The notes: generated from the letters alone by a model not told the origin. DNA of 23,001 nucleotides from Campylobacteraceae bacterium (GCA_027063325.1 JAMOSA010000335.1:1-23001), one strand, 5' to 3'; positions 1 through 7,186 are shown, counted from the stretch's first letter. Made by a program: numbers and translations.

Positions 1-99
1 ATTGATAAACTCTATTCAAAAGATAAAGATACCACAAAATCAACTATTAAAAGCAACAAAGATAAGCTCAAAGGGAAAATAGCTCTATGTGTTGATGAT
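1..99 (+). repeat. 99-bp perfect direct repeat, copy 1 (linker plus receiver start)
   Basis: Bases 1-99 are identical to bases 2173-2271, an offset of 2172 bp. The two kinase genes' stop codons are 2175 bp apart. The identity ends abruptly after the acidic pair of the receiver domain, after which the two genes diverge clearly. It may extend left of the window. Confidence 0.95.
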
Positions 100-447
100 A
101 ATAGTATAAATTTAAACTTTATGAAAGAGGTTTTAAAAGTAATTGGTATGGAATCAAAATTGGCTTTAAATGGAGAGAGTGCAATTGAGATTTATAAACA
201 ATATCACAGTACTATTGATATAATATTTATGGATGAAAATATGGATGGAATGAGTGGAACTGATACAATAGAAAAAATTCGTGAATTTGAAAAGAGAAAT
301 GGTTTAAAACCAGCTATTATTATAGGTTTAACTGGCGATACAAGAGAAGATACCATATCAAAAATGAAAAATTCAGGAGCTAATGATATATTGACTAAAC
401 CAATTAGATTAAATAGACTCATTGAGGTACTATCACAACAAATATAA
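1..447 (+). CDS. Hybrid sensor kinase, C-terminal receiver domain (5' partial)
   Basis: An open frame runs in from the left edge and stops at 445-447, giving 148 visible codons. After a Lys/Asp/Ser-rich linker it encodes one response-regulator receiver domain. The acidic pair is at codons 94-99, the phospho-acceptor Asp (FMDENMD) at 232-234, the conserved Thr in GLTGD and the Lys in LTKP at 397-399, so it should accept phosphate. The linker and the first receiver strand are identical, also in DNA, to the end of the next gene. This is therefore almost certainly the tail of a tandem paralogous hybrid histidine kinase whose kinase core lies outside the window. Within the window alone it could also be a stand-alone response regulator, but no start codon with a ribosome site is seen before the receiver. 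The signal and output are unknown. Confidence 0.85.
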   Translation: MDKLYSKDKDTTKSTIKSNKDKLKGKIALCVDDNSINLNFMKEVLKVIGMESKLALNGESAIEIYKQYHSTIDIIFMDENMDGMSGTDTIEKIREFEKRNGLKPAIIIGLTGDTREDTISKMKNSGANDILTKPIRLNRLIEVLSQQI

Positions 448-520
448 AAACTTCTACCTAAGATAGCTCTTATTTAATATTTGGCAAATCTATACAGATT
501 AATATAAGAATTATTAGATA

Positions 521-529
521 TGCTAAAAT
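521..529 (+). promoter_or_regulatory. Possible extended -10 promoter (TGCTAAAAT) for the second kinase gene
   Basis: TGC followed by TAAAAT lies about 35 nt before the chosen ATG at 565, giving a predicted leader near 30 nt. No clear -35 box is visible. Co-transcription with the upstream paralogue is equally possible, since no terminator is seen between 447 and 565. Confidence 0.35.
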
Positions 530-564
530 TAGATAATAGCTCCAATAGAAATAGGAGAATAATA

Positions 565-2622
565 ATGAAAAGAGTCAATCATAAAGAGATTTTATTAAAT
601 TGTAAAGATAGACTACAAGAAAATCCTAAAGATTTAAAGCTAATAAATGAATGTTTGCAAGATATAAAAAAGTTTACTCCTGCCAATTTTATACAAATAG
701 TAAAAGTATCTTTTGAAGATAATAGAGTGATACTTGAATTTAATAATCAAAAAAGAGTTATTGATACAAAAAAAACCAAAAACTCTATACTACTAGAGGC
801 TATAAACAATAAACAAGCCCTAATAGCAAATAATTTAATTACTAGCTTTGTATATAATCCAAAAATAGATAACCTTATAGATAAAGATATAAAAGATTTA
901 ATGATAGTACCAATAATTGATACAGAACAAAATAATCTACTATTTATATTATGGATAGCTACTTCTCATGAAAATATATATCAATTTATACAAGATGATT
1001 TGGATAAAGTAAGAGAAGAGATCTCAATATTGACAGAGTTATTTAAAGATTTATCATCAAATAGCGAGATAAAAAAATTAAAAAATATAATAAAAGAGTA
1101 TAAAAAAAAAGAAGAAAGACACAAAGAGTTATCTAACAAAAAAGATTTATACTTTTCATCAATAATCCATGATATAAGAACACCAATGAATGCAATCATA
1201 GGATTTTTAGATATTTTGCTACTAAAAGAGGATGATGAGACCAAAAAAGAGTATATACAATCTGCTCTAAAGAGCAGTGAGAATATGATAACTCTAATCA
1301 ATGATGCTCTTGATTTATCAAAACTTGCAAGTGGTAAAATGAATATAGAAAAGATTGAATTTGCTCCATTTCAAGAGCTTAGTGATAGTGCTAAAATATT
1401 TGCAAATTCAGCTATAAAAAAAGACATATGCTTTAGTGCCTATATAGACCCTACTATTCCAAAAAAAATCATATCAGATCCTCTTAGAATCAAACAAATT
1501 ATAAATAATCTACTGAGCAATGCTCTAAAATTTACTCCACCAAAAGGCTCTATTACACTTGAAATTATTTATGATGAAAAGATTGATGGTATGACAATCA
1601 GTGTAACAGATACTGGTAAGGGTATATCAAAAGAGCGTCAAAAGAAGATATTCTCTCCATATGAGCAAGAGGATAATTCTACTGCTAGAGAGTATGGTGG
1701 TACTGGACTTGGACTTAGTATATCTATGCAACTTGCAATACTACTTGGTGGTAAGTTGGAGCTAGAAAGCCAAGAGGGAAAAGGGAGTAAATTCTACTTT
1801 ACTATTCCTTGTAATACTCCTCCTCTTACTCCTATATCTTATGAAGCCAACTCAATAGTACTCAATAAATTTGCAATATTAAATAGAGGTGAATGTAAAA
1901 ATTTGATAAATAGTACAAAAGAGTATATAGAGTATTTAGCAGAAGATTCTATAGAGATAGATTCACTTGATAATATCAAAAGTGTATCATTTGATACATT
2001 AGTAGTATATGCAAATGAAGCTATAAATCACAAAAGCTTAATAGAAGAGTTGATAGATAAAGATAAAAAGATTATTGTAATAGGTTGTGATAATATAAAA
2101 GATAGATGTATATTTGATAAAAATACTACAAAATTAACATCTCCTATACTTCCAGAAAATATATTCAAAGCTATTGATAAACTCTATTCAAAAGATAAAG
2201 ATACCACAAAATCAACTATTAAAAGCAACAAAGATAAGCTCAAAGGGAAAATAGCTCTATGTGTTGATGATGATATACTCAATATAGACTTTATGAAAGA
2301 GATATTAAAGTTATTGGGAATAGAAGCTATTCTTGCATCCAATGGAAAACAAGCCATAGAGATTTATAAAGATAAATATAGCTTGATTGATATAATATTT
2401 ATGGATAAAAATATGGACAATTACTCAGCTGGTATAGAGGCTACAAAAAATATTAGAGAGTTTGAAAACTCTAATCATATAACACCTGTTAAAATAGTTG
2501 GATTAACTGGTGAAAGTAGAGCAGAATTAATCAAACCATTTAAAGAAGCAGGTATAGATGTAGTATTAACTAAACCAATTCGAATTAATGAACTCATAGA
2601 TACTATTACACAATTAATCTAA
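565..2622 (+). CDS. Soluble hybrid histidine kinase with C-terminal receiver
   Basis: A 685-residue sensor kinase. I chose the ATG at 565 because AGGAG (553-557) sits 7 nt before it; an in-frame ATG at 520 lacks such a site. There is no membrane segment. Residues about 20-175 look like a GAF-type sensory domain, followed by a Lys/Glu-rich coiled coil. HisKA carries the phosphorylated His202 (IIHDIRTPMN). The HATPase_c domain shows an N box (INNLLSNALKF), DTGKGIS and GGTGLGLSIS around residue 378. Residues about 430-545 resemble a degenerate receiver without its acidic residues. The last 120 residues form an intact receiver with D568/D569, D614 and K670. It should autophosphorylate and pass phosphate to its own receiver; no output regulator is encoded beside it. 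The ligand is unknown. It is a tandem paralogue of the partial gene to its left. Confidence 0.93.
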   Translation: MKRVNHKEILLNCKDRLQENPKDLKLINECLQDIKKFTPANFIQIVKVSFEDNRVILEFNNQKRVIDTKKTKNSILLEAINNKQALIANNLITSFVYNPKIDNLIDKDIKDLMIVPIIDTEQNNLLFILWIATSHENIYQFIQDDLDKVREEISILTELFKDLSSNSEIKKLKNIIKEYKKKEERHKELSNKKDLYFSSIIHDIRTPMNAIIGFLDILLLKEDDETKKEYIQSALKSSENMITLINDALDLSKLASGKMNIEKIEFAPFQELSDSAKIFANSAIKKDICFSAYIDPTIPKKIISDPLRIKQIINNLLSNALKFTPPKGSITLEIIYDEKIDGMTISVTDTGKGISKERQKKIFSPYEQEDNSTAREYGGTGLGLSISMQLAILLGGKLELESQEGKGSKFYFTIPCNTPPLTPISYEANSIVLNKFAILNRGECKNLINSTKEYIEYLAEDSIEIDSLDNIKSVSFDTLVVYANEAINHKSLIEELIDKDKKIIVIGCDNIKDRCIFDKNTTKLTSPILPENIFKAIDKLYSKDKDTTKSTIKSNKDKLKGKIALCVDDDILNIDFMKEILKLLGIEAILASNGKQAIEIYKDKYSLIDIIFMDKNMDNYSAGIEATKNIREFENSNHITPVKIVGLTGESRAELIKPFKEAGIDVVLTKPIRINELIDTITQLI
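2173..2271 (+). repeat. 99-bp perfect direct repeat, copy 2
   Basis: This second copy of bases 1-99 lies inside the complete kinase gene. It encodes the linker between the degenerate and the intact receiver and the first receiver strand. Identity includes synonymous positions, which points to recent duplication or gene conversion. Confidence 0.95.
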
Positions 2623-2632
2623 AGTGTTGCTA

Positions 2633-2650
2633 TATACACATTTGTGTATA
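2633..2650. terminator. Palindrome between convergent genes (TATACACA-TT-TGTGTATA)
   Basis: A perfect inverted repeat with 8-base arms lies 11 nt after the kinase stop and 18 nt beyond the stop of the convergent Roadblock gene. Neither side has a T tract. It is placed like a bidirectional terminator, but the AT-rich stem is weak and a protein-binding site is an alternative. Confidence 0.35.
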
Positions 2651-2667
2651 AGCAAAACACCTCACTA

Positions 2668-3033
2668 CTATGATAGTTGTTTGACAGCTTTTTCAAGTAT
2701 TTTCTTAAGCTCCATCTTTGCAAGTGCTACACTACCATCTTTTTTAAAGATTGCAAAAGCATGTAAATGCACTCTACTATCTTCACCAGAACATAACATT
2801 ATAACAGTAGCCTTATCAAGCTCCACTTCAACAGCATCAGATGAGCCAAGATTCAGCTTTTTGCCAAGAGTATGCAAATTTCTAAAAGCATCATTAAATG
2901 TCAAAGATGCTTCTTCTAAACTCCCTCCTACTTTTGCTGTATCAGTTACAAGCAATTCACCTGTATAGTTGCTAATAGCTGCCCCTAAATAACCTGTAAT
3001 TCCTCTCAAGTCTTCCAAAATACTCTCATCCAT
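2668..3033 (-). CDS. Roadblock/LC7-domain-like protein, copy A
   Basis: A 121-residue protein, the usual size of a single Roadblock/LC7 domain. The features that suggest the family are an N-terminal helix, a strand-turn with ISNYTGELL, and a C-terminal strand-helix (HAFAIFKKDGSVALAKMEL) ending in a final helix. Family members dimerise and often act as GAPs or scaffolds for small Ras-like GTPases such as MglA. There is no signal peptide or membrane segment, so it should be cytosolic. AGGAG precedes the ATG by a few bases. It is about 87% identical to the gene immediately upstream, copy B, which is in the same orientation. No GTPase gene is present in the window, so the partner is unknown. The family call rests on pattern recognition only. 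Confidence 0.7.
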   Translation of the reverse strand: MDESILEDLRGITGYLGAAISNYTGELLVTDTAKVGGSLEEASLTFNDAFRNLHTLGKKLNLGSSDAVEVELDKATVIMLCSGEDSRVHLHAFAIFKKDGSVALAKMELKKILEKAVKQLS

Positions 3034-3142
3034 TTCACACTCCTAAATAAAATATTTGAATTGATATTGTAAAAAGATTTTGATATTTATTATGCAACCT
3101 GTATTGCATTTAATAGTTATAAATAGTAATTTAAACTATTTT

Positions 3143-3197
3143 GAAGTGCATATAAAATATTTTAAAATAACTACTCTAATATTTAAATATGCACTTC
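3143..3197 (-). terminator. Long hairpin directly after Roadblock copy B
   Basis: GAAGTGCATAT (3143-3153) and ATATGCACTTC (3187-3197) are perfect inverted arms. With a small internal loop the pairing can continue through AAATATT-type sequence. The hairpin begins 6 nt after the stop of copy B, read on the minus strand. No clean T tract follows, so it could be a terminator or an RNA 3'-end stabiliser or attenuator ahead of copy A. Confidence 0.45.
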
Positions 3198-3203
3198 TAT
3201 CTA

Positions 3204-3569
3204 TTATGCAAGACTATCTACAGCCTTTTCTAGTATTTTTCTAAGCTCCATCTTTGCAAGTGCTACACTACCATCTTTTTTGAAGATTGCAAAAGCGTGT
3301 AGATGTACTCTACTATCTTCACCAGAACATAGCATTACAACTGTAGCTTTCTCAAGTTCTACCTCTACTGCATGAGCTGCTCCAAGATTTAGCTTTTTGC
3401 CAATTGCATGTAGATTTCTAAAAGCATCATTAAATGTCAAAGATGCCTCTTCTAAGCTTCCACCTACTTTTGCACTATCAGTAATAAGCAATTCACCTGT
3501 ATAGTTACTAATAGCAGATCCCAAATAACCCGTAATTCCCCTCAAATCATCCAAAATAGTTTCATCCAT
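3204..3569 (-). CDS. Roadblock/LC7-domain-like protein, copy B
   Basis: A 121-residue paralogue of copy A. I count about 16 substitutions, mostly conservative and concentrated at residues 55-78 and the C-terminus. The core segments GGSLEEASLTFNDAFRNLH and HLHAFAIFKKDGSVALAKME are unchanged. The AGGAGTG ribosome site ahead of the ATG is shared with copy A. This copy lies behind a textbook sigma-70 promoter and should be strongly expressed, with copy A either in the same transcript or behind a weaker promoter in the 170-bp gap. The pair may form homo- or heterodimers; that is inference. The family assignment carries the same uncertainty as copy A. Confidence 0.7.
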   Translation of the reverse strand: MDETILDDLRGITGYLGSAISNYTGELLITDSAKVGGSLEEASLTFNDAFRNLHAIGKKLNLGAAHAVEVELEKATVVMLCSGEDSRVHLHAFAIFKKDGSVALAKMELRKILEKAVDSLA

Positions 3570-3601
3570 TCCACACTCCTTATATATTTAGTATCGATAA
3601 G

Positions 3602-3630
3602 ATTATATATCTTTGTTAAAGCTATGTCAA
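3602..3630 (-). promoter_or_regulatory. Perfect consensus sigma-70 promoter for Roadblock copy B
   Basis: On the minus strand TTGACA (3625-3630) is followed after exactly 17 bp by TATAAT (3602-3607). Transcription should start near 3595, giving a leader of about 25 nt before the ATG at 3569. Both hexamers match consensus, which is unusual here: the other promoters in the window show a -10 box only. Confidence 0.85.
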
Positions 3631-3676
3631 GCAACACACAAGTTATTTTTATTGATTTGCAATATAAATATTCAAA

Positions 3677-5008
3677 CTATTCACCAAAGACTCTATCAAA
3701 AATTTTATCCACATTTTTGGTGTAATACTCATAATTAAAACACTCTCTAATTTGTTCTTCAGATAGTTTGGATCTTAGCTCTTCATCAGATAACAAATAC
3801 TGCAAAAACAGACTCTCACCATTTTCATTTGTTGTTGGTTTACCCTGCTGTATCTCTTCCCACACCTTCATAGCATTTCTTTGTACTATTTTATATGCAT
3901 CTTCACGGCTGACTCCTGCTTTTGGCAACTCCAAAAGGACTCTTTGGCTAAATACAAGACCACCTGTTAGATTTAAATTTTTCATCATATTCTCAGGCAT
4001 TACAGTAAGATTTGCTATTACATTGTTGAATCTATGCAACATAAAATCACTGGTTATAAAACTATCTGGTAACCAAAATCTCTCTGTAGAGCTATGAGAT
4101 ATATCTCTTTCGTGCCACAAAGCTACATTCTCCATAGCAGGTATTACATAAGCTCTGATAATTCTAGCAAGTCCTGTAATATTCTCTGTGAGGATAGGAT
4201 TTCTTTTGTGTGGCATAGCAGAGCTTCCCTTTTGACCCTTGGCAAAATACTCCTCAGCTTCATAAACTTCTGTCCTTTGCCAGTGTCTAACCTGTACTGC
4301 AAACTTCTCTATACTACTGGCCATTAAAGCCAAAGCTGAAGCGAGTCTTGCATATCTATCTCTTTGGATTACCTGATTTGATACTGGAGCTGGTTTTAGA
4401 CCCAACTCTTTACACGCTATCTCTTCAAGTTCTAGTGGTGCATGTGCAAAATTACCCATAGCTCCACTGATTTGACCTACTGATATAACCTCTAGTGTAT
4501 CTTTTAAATTCTCCAAATGACGACGCATCTCATCATACCATACAGCAAGAACCAAACCAAATGTAATAGGCTCTCCGTGTATTCCGTGACTTCTTCCGAC
4601 CATCAGGGTATATTTATGCTCAAAAGCTCTCTTTTTGATAGACTCCATTACCATCTCTACATCTTTGATGATAAGCTCCAAAGAGTCTCTCATCTGCAAG
4701 GCTACAGCAGTATCAACAGTATCAGAACTTGTCATACCATAATGAAACCATCTACTCTCTTCACCAAGACTCTCTGCAACACTTGTAGTAAATGCTATAA
4801 GATCATGTCTTGTGACTGCTTCTATCTCATCAATTCTTTTTACACTGAATTTTGCATTCTCTACTATCTTTTTGGCATCTTCATCTGGAATCAAACCAAG
4901 CTTGTTCCAAGCTTTTACTACTGCCTTTTCTACCTCTAACCAAGCAGCATATCTAGCCTCTTGAGTCCACTTTTGCTTCATCTCTTCTCTTGCATATCTC
5001 TCTACCAT
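3677..5008 (-). CDS. purB: Adenylosuccinate lyase
   Basis: A 443-residue member of the fumarase/aspartase superfamily. It catalyses two steps of purine synthesis, cleaving SAICAR to AICAR and adenylosuccinate to AMP, releasing fumarate each time. The flexible signature loop GSSAMPHKRNP is at residues 261-271 with the catalytic Ser. His68 (TRHD) and His141 (GRSHGIHGEP) are the expected active-site histidines. Length and N-terminus are typical of the short bacterial form. The ATG at 5008 has AAAGG a few bases upstream. It is divergent from the RluA-type gene, with about 60 bp between the two starts; I recall the same pairing in Campylobacter jejuni. Confidence 0.97.
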   Translation of the reverse strand: MVERYAREEMKQKWTQEARYAAWLEVEKAVVKAWNKLGLIPDEDAKKIVENAKFSVKRIDEIEAVTRHDLIAFTTSVAESLGEESRWFHYGMTSSDTVDTAVALQMRDSLELIIKDVEMVMESIKKRAFEHKYTLMVGRSHGIHGEPITFGLVLAVWYDEMRRHLENLKDTLEVISVGQISGAMGNFAHAPLELEEIACKELGLKPAPVSNQVIQRDRYARLASALALMASSIEKFAVQVRHWQRTEVYEAEEYFAKGQKGSSAMPHKRNPILTENITGLARIIRAYVIPAMENVALWHERDISHSSTERFWLPDSFITSDFMLHRFNNVIANLTVMPENMMKNLNLTGGLVFSQRVLLELPKAGVSREDAYKIVQRNAMKVWEEIQQGKPTTNENGESLFLQYLLSDEELRSKLSEEQIRECFNYEYYTKNVDKIFDRVFGE

Positions 5009-5024
5009 ATAGTACCTTTATGTA

Positions 5025-5030
5025 TATAAT
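5025..5030 (+). promoter_or_regulatory. -10 box (TATAAT) for the RluA-type gene in a compact divergent promoter region
   Basis: TATAAT lies about 39 nt before the ATG at 5069; AAGGA at 5059-5063 is the ribosome site. The same AT-rich element read on the minus strand must also serve purB, so the two promoters overlap. No clear -35 box is seen. Confidence 0.5.
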
Positions 5031-5068
5031 TTGTTATTATTCTACTAAAATCTCTGTTAAGGATTGAT

Positions 5069-6031
5069 ATGCCATTTGTAAAAGATGAGTTTTTCATAAA
5101 AGAGCCAATACCGGCATTTGTTATGCTGATGCAAAAATATGGAATAACTCAAAGCGAGGCTCAAAGAATAATAGATAGAGGCAGAATACTGGTAGAGGGT
5201 CAAAGATTGGCAGATAAAGCAGTAGAGATTAGTGGTTTTACTGAAGTTGTAATTTTTAGAGCAATAGCAAAAGGTATTGAGCCTATATTTAAAACTCCTG
5301 ACTTTATGGTATTTGACAAGCCAAGTGGAGTACTTGTACACCCAAGAAAGATGGATACACCCCACTCTATGCTTGATGAAGTAAGATACTATGGAGGCAA
5401 AAAGGCAAACTCTACACATAGAATAGACAAAGAGACCTCTGGATTGCTTTTAGCTAGTATTCACAAAGATGCAGAGAAGTTTTTAAAGTGTGCATTTGAG
5501 ACCAAAGATATACAAAAGGGTTACAGAGCCTGGGTAAGAGGCAGAATAGATAATGAGTTTGTTGTAAAAGAGTCCATCATAGTAAATGATGACTACAGCA
5601 ATATCAAACATAAAGTTTTTATAAATAATCAAGGTAAAAAGGCTCAAACAGAGTATAAACCTATACTATATAACAGTGAATATGATGCTACTTTGTTGGA
5701 GTGTATTCCATATACAGGCAGAACTCATCAAATAAGAATTCATTTGTTTCATGTGAAACATCCTATATTGGGAGATCCCTTATATGGAACAAGTTATGAA
5801 ATAGCCGAAGCTTATTTAGAACAAAGATTATCACCAGAAGATAGATTAAGATATACCGGAGCCAAAAGATTGATGCTACATGCATACAGCTTGAGTTTTG
5901 AGTATAGAAATAGATTCTTTTTAACTAGTAGAGATGATTTTAACAGATGTAATGATCTGGCACAAAAAAGTATTAGAGACAATAATATATATGATGGATA
6001 CAAAAGACTAACTAATGTTATACAGATATAA
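5069..6031 (+). CDS. RluA-family pseudouridine synthase
   Basis: A 320-residue enzyme that isomerises uridine to pseudouridine in RNA, probably rRNA. An S4-like RNA-binding region covers residues about 15-75 (GITQSEAQRIIDRGRILVEG). The catalytic domain follows, with the nucleophile Asp120 in THRIDKETSGLLL and later family motifs GRTHQIRIHL and GDPLYG. AAGGA precedes the ATG. The exact target uridine cannot be told from sequence. A parS-like 16-mer lies inside the coding region at 5745-5760 and encodes part of LFHVKH, so this stretch carries two kinds of information. The gene is divergent from purB. Confidence 0.93.
   Translation: MPFVKDEFFIKEPIPAFVMLMQKYGITQSEAQRIIDRGRILVEGQRLADKAVEISGFTEVVIFRAIAKGIEPIFKTPDFMVFDKPSGVLVHPRKMDTPHSMLDEVRYYGGKKANSTHRIDKETSGLLLASIHKDAEKFLKCAFETKDIQKGYRAWVRGRIDNEFVVKESIIVNDDYSNIKHKVFINNQGKKAQTEYKPILYNSEYDATLLECIPYTGRTHQIRIHLFHVKHPILGDPLYGTSYEIAEAYLEQRLSPEDRLRYTGAKRLMLHAYSLSFEYRNRFFLTSRDDFNRCNDLAQKSIRDNNIYDGYKRLTNVIQI
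5745..5760 (+). other. parS: parS-like centromere site 1 (TGTTTCATGTGAAACA)
   Basis: The 16-mer has perfect 7-base inverted arms and differs at one central base from the canonical bacterial parS palindrome TGTTTCACGTGAAACA, which ParB/Spo0J binds. It lies within the RluA-type coding sequence. The flanking T on both sides is shared with the other two sites. Confidence 0.85.
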
Positions 6032-6052
6032 TTTTATTGTCCAATACCAAAA

Positions 6053-6066
6053 GCTACAAAAGTAGC
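6053..6066 (+). terminator. Weak hairpin after the RluA-type gene (GCTAC-AAAA-GTAGC)
   Basis: A 5-bp stem with an AAAA loop lies 21 nt after the stop. A short T run (TTTTT) follows at 6076-6080. It is a plausible but weak terminator. Confidence 0.4.
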
Positions 6067-6089
6067 ATATACATATTTTTAAAAACAGA

Positions 6090-6095
6090 TATAAT
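6090..6095 (+). promoter_or_regulatory. -10 box (TATAAT) for the histone-fold gene
   Basis: GATATAAT lies about 35 nt before the ATG at 6131. AAAGGA at 6119-6124 is the ribosome site. No convincing -35 box is present, as is common in this phylum. Confidence 0.6.
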
Positions 6096-6130
6096 TATAG
6101 AGCTAGATAAATTAATCAAAAGGATAAAAA

Positions 6131-6577
6131 ATGGCAGTTGTAGGATATACAAGATTAAAAGAGATTTTCAGAAAGGGTGCAGGACTTGATATAGCAAAAG
6201 GTCATGCCAAAGATATTACAGATATTGTTGAACAAAAGCTATATGATTTACTTTTGGCTGGTGAAAGAAATGCAAAATATAATGATAGAGATGTAATTTG
6301 GATGTGCGATATACCATTGACAAATGGTACAGAAAAGACAATAGATGAATTTAAAAAGCTAGAAGAAGAGATAGATGTCAAAGATGTTGTAGAAATGTTG
6401 ACAAAGTATCCGGCTACTATGACTCTTGAGAGTGTATTAGAAGAGAGATTGCCAGAGATTACTGGTGGATTGATATTAACTCTTGCAAAAACAATCAAAG
6501 TACTAGATCCAAAAGACAGAACAGTTGATCATGAGTCAATTAACAGAGCAAAAGAGATTTTGGATTTGACAATGTAA
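6131..6577 (+). CDS. DUF1931-type histone-fold (pseudodimer) protein
   Basis: A 148-residue protein that I recognise as the DUF1931 family, typified by Aquifex aeolicus Aq_328, whose structure is a fused pair of histone folds. The matching features are the N-terminal GYTRLKEIFRKGAGLD, the stretch YDLLLAGERNAKYNDRDVIW followed by a D-x-P loop, the mid-chain KKLEEEI, and a second fold with LPEITGGLILTLAKTIKVLDP. Each half has a helix, loop, long helix, loop and helix pattern. Some relatives are thought to bind DNA or compact chromatin, but the role of this family in bacteria is not established. It is monocistronic: its own -10 box precedes it and a strong terminator follows. Two of the three parS-like sites flank it. 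Confidence 0.82.
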   Translation: MAVVGYTRLKEIFRKGAGLDIAKGHAKDITDIVEQKLYDLLLAGERNAKYNDRDVIWMCDIPLTNGTEKTIDEFKKLEEEIDVKDVVEMLTKYPATMTLESVLEERLPEITGGLILTLAKTIKVLDPKDRTVDHESINRAKEILDLTM

Positions 6578-6582
6578 AAAAG

Positions 6583-6618
6583 AGGCTTTAGGCATAAAGC
6601 CTAAGGCTTTTGGTTTTT
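6583..6618 (+). terminator. Intrinsic terminator of the histone-fold gene
   Basis: AGGCTTTA (6583-6590), loop GGCA and TAAAGCCT (6595-6602) form an 8-bp stem. It is followed by a T-rich stretch ending in TTTTT (6614-6618). It starts 5 nt after the stop codon and overlaps the end of the convergent nuclease pseudogene. Confidence 0.8.
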
Positions 6619-7113
6619 AATTCTCTTCATATACTCAATTAGCTCTTTTTTGTCTATATTCAATATTTTTAGCTACTGCTTCTATATCAAGATTAAAATC
6701 TTTTATCATAATCACTGCATTTTTGAGATTTGTCTGCATTGCACCTTTGCTTATACCTTTTTTTTTCATACCCTATCTCATAGCTTGGAAGTTTCTCTAA
6801 CTCTACTGTTCTTAACATCTCTTCTGCCTCCTTTACTTTGGATTCTAAATCTCTACTGCTTGAGAGTGTCTCTATCATTAGCATATATTTACCAAATCTG
6901 TGTAAATCATTATTTGTCAACTCTTTTAATCTCTTTATGATATATATCAGTAAATCCAACTCATCTTTATCTCCAAAGTCACACAATATACTCAATACCA
7001 ATGCTTCTGGAGTATCCAACTCTATCAGTTTTTGACAATCGATTTGGTGCATATCTATTAGATTATATGGTTATTGCTTTTATAATCTCTTTGGTACTTA
7101 TATCTTTTTTCAT
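6601..7113 (-). pseudogene. Decayed Rpn/PDDEXK_2-type nuclease, remnant
   Basis: This is a broken relative of the intact gene at 22068-22940. The ATG at 7113 begins MKKDISTKEIIKAIT, matching that paralogue's start. About 115 codons, including the whole nuclease core, are then missing, and the frame resumes as YNLIDMHQIDCQKLIELD. A second lesion lies in a nine-A run on the minus strand (6758-6766), after LPSYEIGYE; shifting frame there restores a C-terminal region (KDFNLDIEAVAKN). A third shift near 6640 is needed to recover ILNIDKKELIEYMKRI before the stop at 6601-6603. With the PD-(D/E)XK residues deleted it cannot be an active nuclease. The largest open stretch is 6693-7052. Confidence 0.85.
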
Positions 7114-7119
7114 AAATCT

Positions 7120-7125
7120 ATTTTA
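7120..7125 (-). promoter_or_regulatory. -10-like box (TAAAAT) 6 nt before the pseudogene ATG
   Basis: On the minus strand TAAAAT ends 6 nt before the ATG at 7113 and no Shine-Dalgarno sequence is present. The intact paralogue has the same hexamer at the same distance, which suggests a transcript starting at or near the start codon. Confidence 0.4.
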
Positions 7126-7156
7126 GCATAAACAAATGAGCTTATATTTTATGCTA
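7124..7156. repeat. Perfect 9-bp inverted repeat, TAGCATAAA / TTTATGCTA
   Basis: The arms at 7124-7132 and 7148-7156 flank a 15-nt spacer, just upstream of the nuclease pseudogene start and beyond the end of the hisF operon. Part of the left arm overlaps the pseudogene's -10-like box. It could be a second terminator stem or an operator. Confidence 0.45.
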
Positions 7157-7160
7157 CAAA

Positions 7161-7183
7161 ACACAAAGCCAAAAGCTTTATGT
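7161..7183 (-). terminator. Terminator of the hisF operon
   Basis: On the minus strand, 3 nt after the stop codon at 7187, ACA-T-AAAGC / GCTTT-G-TGT forms a hairpin with a 5-nt loop and one mismatch, followed by TTTTG. The plus-strand side also has a six-T run at 7183-7188, so it could act in both directions. Confidence 0.6.
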
Positions 7184-7186
7184 TTT

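Noticed and set aside
520..564. Upstream ATG for the hybrid kinase
   Set aside because: It has no ribosome site and overlaps a -10-like element, whereas AGGAG sits at good distance before the ATG at 565.
2624..2968. Plus-strand open frame across Roadblock copy A
   Set aside because: It is the reverse-strand shadow of a conserved minus-strand gene and has no ribosome site or recognisable product.
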